Notes: generated by a model not told the origin, from the letters alone. A stretch of DNA of 64,000 nt from Caulobacter segnis (GCF_003243465.1 NZ_QFQZ01000007.1:24102-88101); one strand, 5' to 3'. Positions 7,117 to 15,985 are shown, counted from the first letter of the stretch. A program made the numbers and translations.

Positions 7117-9657
7117 ATGCTCGCGGCTGACGCCCTTCCCCCTCGCTTCCAGCAATGGTTCGCCGACCGCGGCTGGAGCCCGCGCGCCCATCAGCTGGCC
7201 ATGCTGGAGAAGGCCCGCGAAGGGCGTGGCGCGCTGCTGATCGCCCCGACCGGCGGCGGCAAGACCCTGGCCGGTTTCCTGCCCAGCCTGATCGAGCTGG
7301 CCGAGCGGCCGCCGCGCAACGCGCCGGCGGGTGTCCACACCCTCTATATCTCGCCGCTGAAGGCCCTGGCCGTCGACGTCGAGCGTAATCTGCTCACGCC
7401 CATCCGCGAGCTGGGACTGCCGATCGTGGCCGAGAGCCGCACCGGCGACACCGGCGAGAGCCGCAAGGCGCGCCAGCGGATCCGGCCGCCGGACATCCTG
7501 CTGACCACGCCCGAGCAGCTGGCGCTGTTCTGCGCCTGGGAGGGCGCGCGTGAGTACTTCTCCGACCTCTCCTGCGTGATCATCGACGAAGCCCACGCCA
7601 TCTGGCCGTCCAAGCGCGGGGATCTGCTGGCGTTGGGTCTGGCGCGCCTTCAACAATTCGCGCCAAGGATGCGACGGGTGGGCCTGTCGGCGACGGTCGA
7701 TGATCCGGATCTGGTGCGGCGGTGGCTGGGATGGAGCTCCCCTCCCCCTTGCGGGGAGGGGGCGGGGGGTGGGGGTGCTGGCTCCGAGCTGACACCCCCA
7801 TCCCCAACCCCTTCCCCGCAAGGGGGAAGGGGCTCGAACATCGACCTCGTCCTCGGCTCGGGCGGCGCGCAGCCGGTCGTCGAGGTGCTGGTGTCGGGCG
7901 GCCGCGTGCCCTGGGCCGGCCATACGGCCGAGCACGCCATGGCCGAGGTCTATGAGATCATCAAGCAATCGAAGACCGCCCTCGTCTTCGTCAACACCCG
8001 CTTCCAGGCCGAGTTCGCCTTCCAGCGCCTGTGGGAGCTGAACGAGGACGACCTGCCGATCGCCCTGCACCACGGCAGCCTGTCGGCCGAGCAGCGCCGC
8101 AAGGTCGAGGCGGCCATGGCGCGCGGCGAGCTGCGGGCCGTCGTCTGCACCTCGACCCTCGACATGGGCATCGACTGGGGCGACGTCGACCTCGTGATCC
8201 AACTGGCGGCGCCCAAGGGGGCCTCTCGGATGGTGCAGCGGATCGGCCGGGCCAATCACCGCCTGGACGAGCCCAGCCGCGCGTTGTTCGTGCCCGCCAG
8301 CCGCTTCGAGATGCTGGAGTGCCGCGCCGCCGCCGACGCGATCCTCGAGAACCACTTGGACGGCGAGCCGCCGCGCGTAGGCACGCTGGACACCCTTGCC
8401 CAGCACGTCATGGGCTGCGCCTGTTCCGAGCCGTTCGACATGCTCGCCCTGTACGAGGAGGTCCGCTCGGCGGGCCCTTACGCCGACCTCACCTGGGAGG
8501 ACTTCGAGACCGTCGTCGACTTCGTCTCGACCGGCGGCTACGCCCTGCGCACCTACGACAAGTTCCGTCGCATCGTGAAGAACGCCGACGGCCTTTGGAC
8601 AGCCCGCAACGCCCAGGCCCGGCAGCAGCACCGGATGAACGTCGGGGCCATCGTCTCGCCCGGCATGATCAACATCCGTATCGGCGGCGGCAAGCGGCCG
8701 ATGGGGGGAAGGAAGATCGGCGAGGCCGAGGAAGGCTATTTCGAGCAGTTGACGCCCGGCGACACCTTCATCTTCGCGGGCCAGGTGTGGCGCTACAACA
8801 GCCTGGTCGGGGCCGACGCCTTCGTCACCCCCGCGCCGAACGACGACCCCAAGATGCCCAGCTGGGGCGGGTCGAAGTTCCCGCTCTCGACCTATCTGGC
8901 CAGCCGCGTTCGCCAGATGATGCACGACGAGACCGAGTGGACCGCCCTGCCCGGCGACGTCCAGGAGTGGCTGGCCTGGCAGAAGATCCGCTCGGCGATC
9001 CCCGACGAGGGCGAGATGCTGCTGGAGACCTTCCCGCGCGGGAAGCGGTTCCACCTGGTCTGTTATCCGTTCGACGGTCGCCTGGCCCACACCACCCTGG
9101 CGATGCTGCTGACGCGCCGGCTGGACCGTCTGGGCGTCGGCCCCCTTGGCTTCGTCTGCAACGACTACGCGCTCAACATCTGGGCGCTGCGGCCGATGGA
9201 CGGTCTCGATCTCGACGAGCTGTTCGCCCAAGACATGCTGGGCGACGACCTGGAGGCCTGGCTGGACGAGAGCTTCATGATGAAGCGGGCCTTCAAGCAC
9301 TGCGCCCTGATCGCCGGCCTGATCGAGCGCCGCCATCCGGGCGCCGAGAAGTCCGGGCGGCAGGTGACCTTCTCGACCGACCTGATCTACGACGTGCTGC
9401 GCAAGCACCAGCCCGACCACCTGATGCTGCGCTGCGCCCGTCATGACGCCGCCACCGGCATGCTCGACATCGCGCGCCTGGGCGACATGCTCTCGCGGGT
9501 CAGCGGCAAGATCCGGCACGTGGCGCTGGAGCGCGTCTCGCCGTTCGCCGTGCCGATCATGCTGGAGATCGGCCGCGAGCGCGCACCGGGCGACGCCGCT
9601 GGCGAAATGATCCTGGCCGAGGCCGAGGAAGACCTGATCGCCGAGGCCATGCATTGA
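7117..9657 (+). CDS. Ligase-associated Lhr-like DEXH-box DNA helicase
   Basis: This 846-residue superfamily 2 helicase has Walker A APTGGGKTLAGFLP (about 43-56), DEAH in IIDEAHAIWPSKRG (about 157), SAT motif LSATVDDPD, and C-terminal helicase motifs STLDMGIDWGDVDLVI and MVQRIGRANHR. It corresponds to the helicase of the bacterial ligase-associated DNA-damage cluster (helicase, ligase, exonuclease, PdeM). The PdeM gene overlaps its stop codon by 4 bp, while ligase and exonuclease are not nearby. Residues 207-241, between RWLGW and IDLVLGSGG, are Pro/Gly-rich and encoded by a palindromic repeat inserted in frame. A LexA-like box precedes the gene. Confidence 0.92.
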   Translation: MLAADALPPRFQQWFADRGWSPRAHQLAMLEKAREGRGALLIAPTGGGKTLAGFLPSLIELAERPPRNAPAGVHTLYISPLKALAVDVERNLLTPIRELGLPIVAESRTGDTGESRKARQRIRPPDILLTTPEQLALFCAWEGAREYFSDLSCVIIDEAHAIWPSKRGDLLALGLARLQQFAPRMRRVGLSATVDDPDLVRRWLGWSSPPPCGEGAGGGGAGSELTPPSPTPSPQGGRGSNIDLVLGSGGAQPVVEVLVSGGRVPWAGHTAEHAMAEVYEIIKQSKTALVFVNTRFQAEFAFQRLWELNEDDLPIALHHGSLSAEQRRKVEAAMARGELRAVVCTSTLDMGIDWGDVDLVIQLAAPKGASRMVQRIGRANHRLDEPSRALFVPASRFEMLECRAAADAILENHLDGEPPRVGTLDTLAQHVMGCACSEPFDMLALYEEVRSAGPYADLTWEDFETVVDFVSTGGYALRTYDKFRRIVKNADGLWTARNAQARQQHRMNVGAIVSPGMINIRIGGGKRPMGGRKIGEAEEGYFEQLTPGDTFIFAGQVWRYNSLVGADAFVTPAPNDDPKMPSWGGSKFPLSTYLASRVRQMMHDETEWTALPGDVQEWLAWQKIRSAIPDEGEMLLETFPRGKRFHLVCYPFDGRLAHTTLAMLLTRRLDRLGVGPLGFVCNDYALNIWALRPMDGLDLDELFAQDMLGDDLEAWLDESFMMKRAFKHCALIAGLIERRHPGAEKSGRQVTFSTDLIYDVLRKHQPDHLMLRCARHDAATGMLDIARLGDMLSRVSGKIRHVALERVSPFAVPIMLEIGRERAPGDAAGEMILAEAEEDLIAEAMH
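7736..7838. repeat. Palindromic BIME/REP-like element inserted in frame in the helicase gene
   Basis: About 105 bp form an imperfect inverted repeat. One arm contains CCCTCCCCCTTGCGGGGAGG and the other CCCCTTCCCCGCAAGGGG, and each arm folds on itself as well as pairing with the other. It is the same type of GC-rich palindrome seen between genes at 40497-40556 and 63722-63835. Here it adds 35 codons without a stop or frameshift, in a region between helicase motifs III and IV that tolerates length variation. Confidence 0.75.
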
Positions 9658-10361
9658 CCCGCTTTTCCCCCTCCCCCTGCGGCGGCCTTCGCATCGCCCT
9701 GGCCAATGTCGAGGTGATGCTGCGCTGGTCGGGCGCGATGTGGCTGGAGACCGAGCGCACCCTGGTGGTCGCCGACCTGCACTTCGAGAAGGGCAGCAGC
9801 TATGCGTCGCGCTTTGGCCAGATGCTGCCGCCCTACGACACGCGCGAGACCCTGGACCGCCTAGACCGCGAGATCGCCATGCTGTCGCCGCAGCGCCTCG
9901 TGTTCCTGGGCGACAGCTTCCACGACGGCGACGGCGAGACGCGTCTGGCGGCCGAGGATTACCGGCGGCTGGAGGGCCTGGCGCTGGGGCGTGAGCTCGT
10001 CTGGGCGGTCGGCAATCACGACGCCGACGGTCCCAAGGCTCTGCCGGGCGACGTCATCGACGAGGGCGCGCTGATGGGCCTGACTCTTCGCCACGAACCC
10101 CAGCCGGGTGTTCAGATTGGCGAGGTGGCCGGCCACCTGCACCCGGCGGCCAAGGTCTCCAGCGGCCGGGCCACGGTCCGGCGGCGGTGCTTCGTGACGG
10201 ACGGCCAACGCTTGGTGCTGCCCGCGTTCGGCGCCTTCACCGGCGGCCTGAACATCCTGGATGAAGCCTTCTCGAACCTGTTCGGCGGACCGATGCTGGC
10301 CGGCGCCCTGGGGCCCAAGCGTGTCCATGCGGTGGGAGTGAAGTCTCTGCGGCCGGACTAG
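9654..10361 (+). CDS. pdeM: Ligase-associated DNA-damage endonuclease PdeM, metallophosphoesterase
   Basis: This 235-residue calcineurin-type metallophosphoesterase has all metal-binding motifs: VADLHFEKG near residue 40, VFLGDSFHDGDG near 85, WAVGNHDADG near 117 and VAGHLHPAA near 160. Family members next to Lhr-like helicases are called PdeM. They are thought to be DNA endonucleases or phosphodiesterases in DNA repair. The start is TTG 9654, overlapping the helicase stop (TTGA), which indicates translational coupling. It shares the LexA-like promoter of the helicase. No unusual features. Confidence 0.88.
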   Translation: MTRFSPSPCGGLRIALANVEVMLRWSGAMWLETERTLVVADLHFEKGSSYASRFGQMLPPYDTRETLDRLDREIAMLSPQRLVFLGDSFHDGDGETRLAAEDYRRLEGLALGRELVWAVGNHDADGPKALPGDVIDEGALMGLTLRHEPQPGVQIGEVAGHLHPAAKVSSGRATVRRRCFVTDGQRLVLPAFGAFTGGLNILDEAFSNLFGGPMLAGALGPKRVHAVGVKSLRPD

Positions 10362-10371
10362 CCGCGCGGAA

Positions 10372-10833
10372 CTACATGTGCAGCGCCTGCTCCAACGAGA
10401 AGGCCAGAGAGACCGCCGCGCCGGCGGTGAGCAGGGTCCGCATCCGCGGCCGCCAGGCTGGTCCCTCGTGGTTCGTCACGTCCCAGACCCATTGCAGGAG
10501 GAACACAACCAGGAAGCCCGACAACTGCCACGCGGGATCAAACTTGAGTTCGCCCACCAGAAGGCCGAAGCCGGCCAGTGGGAACAGCAGAGAAATGCCC
10601 AGGACCGACCAGCGGGGACTGGTGTTCTCGATCTCCAGGCCCGTGCGCACGCCGCCGAAATACGACACCATCGCGGTCGCGTAGGCCAGCAGCGCGGTCA
10701 GCGCCGCGCGTTGCATGCTGGCCGGGCCATAACAGAACAGAGCCGACGAGACGAAGAATGGAATGAGGGTCGACAAACCAAAGACCCATACCGCCGGAGG
10801 AACCGGCGTCCGCCCGCCCACGGACTCGTTCAT
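10372..10833 (-). CDS. DUF3429 inner-membrane protein
   Basis: This 153-residue protein has four to five predicted membrane helices: VWVFGLSTLIPFFVSSALF, ALTALLAYATAMVSYFGGV, VLGISLLFPLAGFGLLVGEL, WQLSGFLVVFLLQWVWDV and LLTAGAAVSLAFSL. The SYFGGVRTGLEIE stretch and overall length match the DUF3429 family of inner-membrane proteins of unknown function. It converges on pdeM with 10 bp between stops. About 195 bp upstream, between it and podJ, hold no recognisable gene. Confidence 0.82.
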   Translation of the reverse strand: MNESVGGRTPVPPAVWVFGLSTLIPFFVSSALFCYGPASMQRAALTALLAYATAMVSYFGGVRTGLEIENTSPRWSVLGISLLFPLAGFGLLVGELKFDPAWQLSGFLVVFLLQWVWDVTNHEGPAWRPRMRTLLTAGAAVSLAFSLEQALHM

Positions 10834-11028
10834 GATCTACTCCTTCGGACGGCGCCCCTGTCGCCCTCCCTGCCCCGAGCGGACTATTACCGACCCGAAG
10901 GCCGAGGTCCACGGACGATCTTTCATGAAAACATCAGCCTGGCGGGTTTGGATCGCGCTTTCTAAACCAGGAGGGACAGGCTTTGGCTGTTGGAGCTGGA
11001 GCGCGTTCATACGGCTAGCGCCAAGGCC

Positions 11029-13740
11029 TTACAGCCCGCGCCGCGCCGGATCGGCCGAAGGCGCGGCGCCGCTGATCGCGGCCGTCGCGGTCTGCACCGG
11101 CGCCTGGGCGCGGAACGCCTCAGCCGAGCGATCCGCCGTCTGCACGGCGCTCGCCGTGAGCTGCGCCCGCAGCGCCTTGGCCCGGCTGCGCGCGGTCGCG
11201 TCGCCAGCCCGGCCGGCGATCGCGTACCACTTGTAGGCTTCGGCGGCGTTCCGGCTGACGCCGATGCCGCTTTCATAGAGCTGGGCCAGGTTGAACTGGC
11301 TGTCGACGAGCCCCGTATCGGCCGCCTTGCGGAACCACTGGACAGCCTTCGCGGTGTCTCGCGGGCCACCCTCGCCCCTGATCGCATAAAGGGCCAGGTT
11401 GTGCATGGCGCGCGGGTCGCCGCCCTTGGCGGCCAGTTCGCCCCAGCGCCGCGCGGCGACCAAGTCGCGATCGACGCCGCCCCTGCCGTCTTCGAGCAGC
11501 TTGGACAGGTAGAACTGCGCGGCTGGATAGCCTTGGCTGGCGACTCGCCTGAGGCCGTCCAGCCCGGCCAAGTCCCCGGCCTCGATCTTGCGAATGGAAG
11601 CGTCGAACACGGCCTTGGTCTCGTTCGACACCGGCGCGGTAGTCGGGGCGCCCTCGACCGGGCCTTGAGCCGCCGGTGCGGCCGTCAGGGCGACCGAGGC
11701 GCGGGCGTTGGGCGTCGCGGCCGCCGCCAGCGCCGGGGCCGGGGCCGGCTTGCGGCTCGGCGCGGCCTCAGCGGCTTGCTCGCCGGCCCGTGTGTTCTGG
11801 TCGCCGAGCATCAGCAGCCCGCCGACACAGGCGCCGATCACCGCCGCGCTGCCGATGGCGACGGCCACGCTGGCGACCGTCGTCCCCACCGGCCGCTTCG
11901 GCTTCTTGGCCGAAAAGCGTCCAAAGCCAAACAACGATCCGCCGCCGGCCTTGCGGTCCTTGGCCTTGCCGTCGAGGCCCTCGGCGTCGGCGGCGGCGGC
12001 GCGGGCGGCCGCGCGGGCCTGCTCGATGATGTCTCGCGTCGAAAGCGGCGGCTGAGGCTGCTCCGAAACGGTCTCGGACGCCTTTTGGCCATGCGGCTCG
12101 GCGCCGTCGTCGTCCAGCGGATCCGCGAAGACATCGTCGTCGAACGACTCGTCGTCGGCCGCGTCCAGCGGGAACGCCGAATGACCGTCACGGGCGGCCG
12201 GCGGCGGGGTGTCGAAGACGTCGTCGTCGGCGAACGGGGAGTCCTCGCCCAGCACCAGGTCGTCCTCGAAGGGCGCGGCGGGCGGCGGGACGAATTCCGT
12301 GACCGGCTCGGACGAAAGCGGCGGCGCGGCGGCTTCCTGCCGGCGCTGGGTCTCGTGCAGGCGATCGTCGATCTTGCCGCGCGCCTCCTCGAGCATGCGC
12401 AGCGTGCGCTCCTCGCTGAGACGGATGCGCTCCAGCAGCTCCTGACTGGAGCGCTCGTGACGCTGGTTCAGGCGCTCGGTGACCCGGGCGACCTGCTCGC
12501 CGACGTCGTCGATCGCCAAGGCGTTGCGGCGCTCGGCGCTGCCGATCCGTTCGGTCAGTCGCTCGGTGATGCGGGCGATCTCGGCGCCGAGCTTCTCAAG
12601 GGCCTGGCCCTGGACGCTGTCGGCGCGATTCAGGCGGCTTTCGACGCTGGCGGCGATGCGGGCGACCTCGCCCCCGACCTGTTCGATCGCCGCGGCGCTA
12701 CGATTCTCGGCGGTGTGGACCCGGCGATTGAAGGCTTCAGCGACGCTGACGACCTCGCGGCCCATACGCTCGATGGCCTGGGCCGAGCGCTGCTCGGCGG
12801 CCTCGACATGGGCGGCCATCTCACCGAGCTTGCGCTCCATGCGATCGAAGCGCCCGTCGGCGGTTTCGCGCAGCCGCTCGGCCATCTCCAGGCGCGCGGC
12901 TTCCATCTTCTCGGCCAGGCTGGCCGCCAAGCTGTCGAGGCGCTCCTGCATGTCGGCGGCGGGATTGGCGGTCTCCACGACGCCGAGACGCTCGTCGAGC
13001 GCCGAGAACGAGGCGCCGAGTTCGCGCAGGGCTTCGCTGGTGCGGGTTTCGGCGGCTTCGAGCCGCTCGCCCAGACGGGCCACCACGGCCTCGACCAGGG
13101 CGTCCGGATCCTGAGGCTCAGGCGCAGGGGCGGCCTGCTGCGCGTCCAGCCGGGCCTCCAGGGCGGCGATGGCCTCGCGGGTGCGGGCCTCTCCCTCATA
13201 GAGATGGCCGGCGACCTTGCCCAAGGCGCCTTCGAGCGCGCGCAAGGCTTCCACCGAACGCGGGCCGGCGGCTTCGGCCTCGATGCGGCGCATGCGCTCG
13301 GCGGCGCGCGCCTGCTCGGTCTTCAGATCGTCGACCGCGCCTTCGAAGCGGGCGGCGACCGCGATCTGCTCGCGCTCGGCCCGGCCAAGCCGCGCGATGG
13401 CGTCGCGGACCGAGTGGTCGATGCCGGAGATGGCGGCGGCGTTGCGCCCCTCGGCCACCTCGATCCGGCGGGTCAGGCGATCCAGGGCCACGGCGACGCG
13501 CCCGACCTGGTCGGTCTGCTCGGCGATGGCCGCGCGGGTCGGCTCGTCGTGGACGACTTCGAGATGGCCGCGGCTGGGGGTGTCTTCAGAGGCGCGATAG
13601 TCGGCCTGACCATCGCCCTCGATGATCATGCGGTTCAGCCATTCGCCCAGAGTCATGCCGGAGCGACGCGCGAGGTCCTTTGCGACCTCCCGTGCCTTGG
13701 GGTCGATCCCCTTAACGCTCCATGGCGAAGCCGCCGTCAT
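11029..13740 (-). CDS. podJ: Polar organelle development protein PodJ, short C terminus
   Basis: This 903-residue protein organises the new cell pole in Caulobacter. The N terminus (SPWSVKGIDPKAREVAKDLA then GMTLGEWLNRMI) matches PodJ. Residues ~60-470 are long coiled coils rich in Ala/Glu/Arg, followed by an acidic proline-rich region (about 480-560). One membrane helix lies near 620-642 (VASVAVAIGSAAVIGACVGG). The periplasmic part has three Sel1/TPR repeats around 736-860 (AAQFYLSKLLEDG, AMHNLALYAIRGEG, SQFNLAQLYESGIG). C. crescentus PodJ is ~974 residues and ends in a peptidoglycan-binding domain. Here the frame stops at RRGL soon after the repeats and no such domain is encoded in the next 190 bp. 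Confidence 0.93.
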   Translation of the reverse strand: MTAASPWSVKGIDPKAREVAKDLARRSGMTLGEWLNRMIIEGDGQADYRASEDTPSRGHLEVVHDEPTRAAIAEQTDQVGRVAVALDRLTRRIEVAEGRNAAAISGIDHSVRDAIARLGRAEREQIAVAARFEGAVDDLKTEQARAAERMRRIEAEAAGPRSVEALRALEGALGKVAGHLYEGEARTREAIAALEARLDAQQAAPAPEPQDPDALVEAVVARLGERLEAAETRTSEALRELGASFSALDERLGVVETANPAADMQERLDSLAASLAEKMEAARLEMAERLRETADGRFDRMERKLGEMAAHVEAAEQRSAQAIERMGREVVSVAEAFNRRVHTAENRSAAAIEQVGGEVARIAASVESRLNRADSVQGQALEKLGAEIARITERLTERIGSAERRNALAIDDVGEQVARVTERLNQRHERSSQELLERIRLSEERTLRMLEEARGKIDDRLHETQRRQEAAAPPLSSEPVTEFVPPPAAPFEDDLVLGEDSPFADDDVFDTPPPAARDGHSAFPLDAADDESFDDDVFADPLDDDGAEPHGQKASETVSEQPQPPLSTRDIIEQARAAARAAAADAEGLDGKAKDRKAGGGSLFGFGRFSAKKPKRPVGTTVASVAVAIGSAAVIGACVGGLLMLGDQNTRAGEQAAEAAPSRKPAPAPALAAAATPNARASVALTAAPAAQGPVEGAPTTAPVSNETKAVFDASIRKIEAGDLAGLDGLRRVASQGYPAAQFYLSKLLEDGRGGVDRDLVAARRWGELAAKGGDPRAMHNLALYAIRGEGGPRDTAKAVQWFRKAADTGLVDSQFNLAQLYESGIGVSRNAAEAYKWYAIAGRAGDATARSRAKALRAQLTASAVQTADRSAEAFRAQAPVQTATAAISGAAPSADPARRGL

Positions 13741-13824
13741 GCGAATCTATCTCCCCGCATCTGGGGAAAACGCTAGTCAGCGATTCCTAGAGTGTAAACG
13801 CGACGAAAACGCTAGATATAGCGC
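13741..13824 (-). promoter_or_regulatory. podJ promoter with -10 element and two GANTC methylation sites
   Basis: On the minus strand GCTATATC (13822-13815) matches the Caulobacter -10 consensus GCTANAWC. The leader contains two CcrM sites, GATTC at 13782-13786 and GAATC at 13743-13747, the latter touching the start codon. podJ of C. crescentus is a known GcrA/CcrM-dependent cell-cycle gene, so these sites are expected. No clear -35 element is visible. Confidence 0.5.
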
Positions 13825-13948
13825 GCGCGGATTTCACTGTGGAGGAATCAGGACGCAGCTCAAACCCCTTGTACCGGGGTTCAAAAGCAAGAGGGTTAAC
13901 GCGGCTTAAGGATTTGCCAGGCCTATTGTCGCAGGCCTAGAAGCCCGC

Positions 13949-14164
13949 ATGAACCTGCCCCTGACCCTCGCGGCCTGCGCTCTCTTCCTCGCCCTGGCGA
14001 TTTTTTGCGGCTGGCGGGGCGCCCGTCCGATCAATGTTTTAAAGGGTCCGCGCCTGGTTCCGTGGCGTCCGCTGATGATGGTCTGCGTGGTCGCCCTGAT
14101 GTTGATGATGGTGCATCTGGCCAACCTTCTGGGCGTCCAGACAGGCAACCAGACGCGCTATTAG
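13949..14164 (+). CDS. Small two-helix membrane protein
   Basis: This 71-residue protein has two hydrophobic helices, residues ~3-22 (LPLTLAACALFLALAIFCGW) and ~43-64 (MMVCVVALMLMMVHLANLL), separated by a basic loop (RGARPINVLKGPRLVPWR). Both ends are probably on the same side of the inner membrane. Codon use is as GC-biased as its neighbours, which supports a real gene. No Shine-Dalgarno is evident. Its stop overlaps the stop of the MprF-like gene on the other strand by 4 bp. I do not recognise the family. Confidence 0.7.
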   Translation: MNLPLTLAACALFLALAIFCGWRGARPINVLKGPRLVPWRPLMMVCVVALMLMMVHLANLLGVQTGNQTRY

Positions 14165-15813
14165 GTCGCGGCCTTCTTGGGACGCTTGGTCAGGCCCGAG
14201 ACGCCTCCGGACGAGAGGAGACCGATGTCGGCGAGCAGGAAAGGGATCGCCCACTTCTGGGGCGCGGCAATGTAGCGCGGCTGCCAGACAGGGTCATATT
14301 TATCTTTGTACCGGCGCACGCCCTGGAAATTGTAGATTTCCTCGCCGCGTTCATAGAGCAGCCGGCCGACGCGCGACATGATCGGGGCGAGCGGCCGGTC
14401 TTCCAGGCCGGCAAGCGGCGCCATGCCGAACTCGAACGCCTGGTAGCCCTCGTCCTTGCCCCACTGCAGAAGCTCGACGAACAGGTAGTCCATGACGTTC
14501 TTGGGCGCCTCGTCGGAGTAGCGCATCAGGTCCATGGAGAACGAGACCTTCGAGGCGGTCAGCCACAGGGTGGCGAAGGCGACGATCTTGCCCTCTTCGC
14601 CCCGCACCACCGCCACCGGGAACTCGGCGACATACCGCGGATCGAAGCCGCCCATCGAGAAGCTCTTCTCGCCGCCGGCGTGGTGGCCGAGCCAGGCGTC
14701 GGAGATCGCCTTCAGTTCGTCCATGATCGCATCGGCCGCGCCCACGGGAAGCACCTCGAAGGCCGCGCCGCCCTCCCCGGCCTTGCGCCAGTTGCGGCGC
14801 AGGACCTCGCGACGGCGGCCGACCAGGCTGAACGCCTCCAGCGGCACGGCCGCGCTCTCGCCGGTCTTCTGGATGGCGAGGCCAAGATCGACGGTGTCGG
14901 GCAGGTCGTCGGGACCCAGGCCATAGAAGCCCGCGCGCGCGGCGTGGGCGTCGGCCAGCTCGCGGAAGCGCCAGAACAGCTCCATCCGCTCGTCCTGGCG
15001 GCCGACCGGCGCGCCCAGGGCGATCCAAGACCGCCCCCGCACGCCGAACATCAGGAAGGTCTCGCCCGAGGCCGAGAACAGAAAGCGCTTGTCGCCCAGC
15101 AGGGCCAAGTTGGCGCTGGGCTCGGCGTCCTCGGCCTTGGCCAGGATCGCCCGGACCTTGTCGAACTCCGGATCGGTGTCGTCGACGACGGCCGGCGTCG
15201 CGGCGGTCGAGATCAGGCGCCAGATGCCCACGGCCAGCAGCACGATCGCCGCGGCGACCGACGAGCGGATCGCGCGCGCGGCCTCGTCGTGGTCCTGCAG
15301 GACGCGGATCCAGGACTTGTCGGCGAATTCGGTGTGGTGGAACGACCACCAGCCCAGCAGGCTGGCGCCCACGATCGCCGCCGCCGCCGACAGCAGCCAG
15401 CCGGGCGTGATCTCCATCCGCGACAGGGCCGCCTTGCGCGGGAAAGCGTCCCGGAACGGCAGGATCAGCAGGAAGCAAAGCAGCAGCGTCGCCGTCTCTT
15501 CCCAGTTCAGGCCCTTGAAGATCGCCAGCACCGCGGCCGAGGCCAGCACGATCAGGGCCGCCCACCAGGCCGCGCCCAGGCGGGAGCGCAGGCCGAAGGC
15601 CAGCAGCAGCAGCACCAGGCCCAGGATCGACGAGAAGAAGTGGCTGATCTCGATCAGCAGGTCGGGCGCGAAGGCCAGCAGAAGCAGGAAGCGGGTGGGC
15701 TCGGACGGCGTGGCCCCCGACGCCAGAAGCATGACCCCAGCCGACGCGGTCAGGATCGCCGCCAGGGTGGGGGCGATCGCAAGAGCCGCGGGCCTGAAAA
15801 CTGTCGAGGACAT
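14161..15813 (-). CDS. MprF-like phosphatidylglycerol lysyltransferase (DUF2156)
   Basis: This 550-residue protein has an N-terminal membrane part with about six helices in the first ~215 residues (for example LLEISHFFSSILGLVLLLLAF-like and TATLLLCFLLILPF segments). A C-terminal GNAT-like catalytic domain of the MprF/LPG synthase family follows: LALLGDKRFLFSASGETFLM, GAPVG, YGLGPDDLPD, GGEKSFSMGGFDPRY, MDYLFVELLQWGKDEG, FEFGMAPLAGLEDRP and FQGVRRYKDKYDPVW. It should transfer an aminoacyl group, usually lysyl, from tRNA to membrane lipid, changing surface charge and cationic-peptide resistance. The membrane part is shorter than in full-length MprF, so lipid flippase activity is doubtful. Confidence 0.88.
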   Translation of the reverse strand: MSSTVFRPAALAIAPTLAAILTASAGVMLLASGATPSEPTRFLLLLAFAPDLLIEISHFFSSILGLVLLLLAFGLRSRLGAAWWAALIVLASAAVLAIFKGLNWEETATLLLCFLLILPFRDAFPRKAALSRMEITPGWLLSAAAAIVGASLLGWWSFHHTEFADKSWIRVLQDHDEAARAIRSSVAAAIVLLAVGIWRLISTAATPAVVDDTDPEFDKVRAILAKAEDAEPSANLALLGDKRFLFSASGETFLMFGVRGRSWIALGAPVGRQDERMELFWRFRELADAHAARAGFYGLGPDDLPDTVDLGLAIQKTGESAAVPLEAFSLVGRRREVLRRNWRKAGEGGAAFEVLPVGAADAIMDELKAISDAWLGHHAGGEKSFSMGGFDPRYVAEFPVAVVRGEEGKIVAFATLWLTASKVSFSMDLMRYSDEAPKNVMDYLFVELLQWGKDEGYQAFEFGMAPLAGLEDRPLAPIMSRVGRLLYERGEEIYNFQGVRRYKDKYDPVWQPRYIAAPQKWAIPFLLADIGLLSSGGVSGLTKRPKKAAT

Positions 15814-15985
15814 CCAGATCCCGAAACGACGAATCCCTGACGGGATCCAGTAGCGTCCTCATATAGCCTGCAAAGTGTGAAGTGGTCGTGGCCGTTGCGG
15901 CGAACGATCGTTTGAATCGACTTGCCCGCGCTGATGCGAAGCGTAGTGTGGCCGCAAGAGACAATACGCTTAGGGAGATGAGACG

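Noticed and set aside
7736..7838. Repeat array mistaken for CRISPR or an assembly chimera
   Set aside because: There are no regularly spaced direct repeats with spacers. The frame stays open and the flanks join a normal helicase sequence.
6253..9654. 1144-codon minus-strand frame opposite the SIMPL, Lhr and PdeM region
   Set aside because: It is antisense to genes with clear motifs. Its composition is that of high-GC shadow frames.
10990..13776. 928-codon plus-strand frame opposite podJ
   Set aside because: It is a shadow of the podJ coding strand with no recognisable domain.
13896..13909. TTAA-N6-TTAA before the small membrane protein, CtrA-like
   Set aside because: The CtrA consensus has 7 bases between half-sites. 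The spacing is wrong and one site is not convincing.
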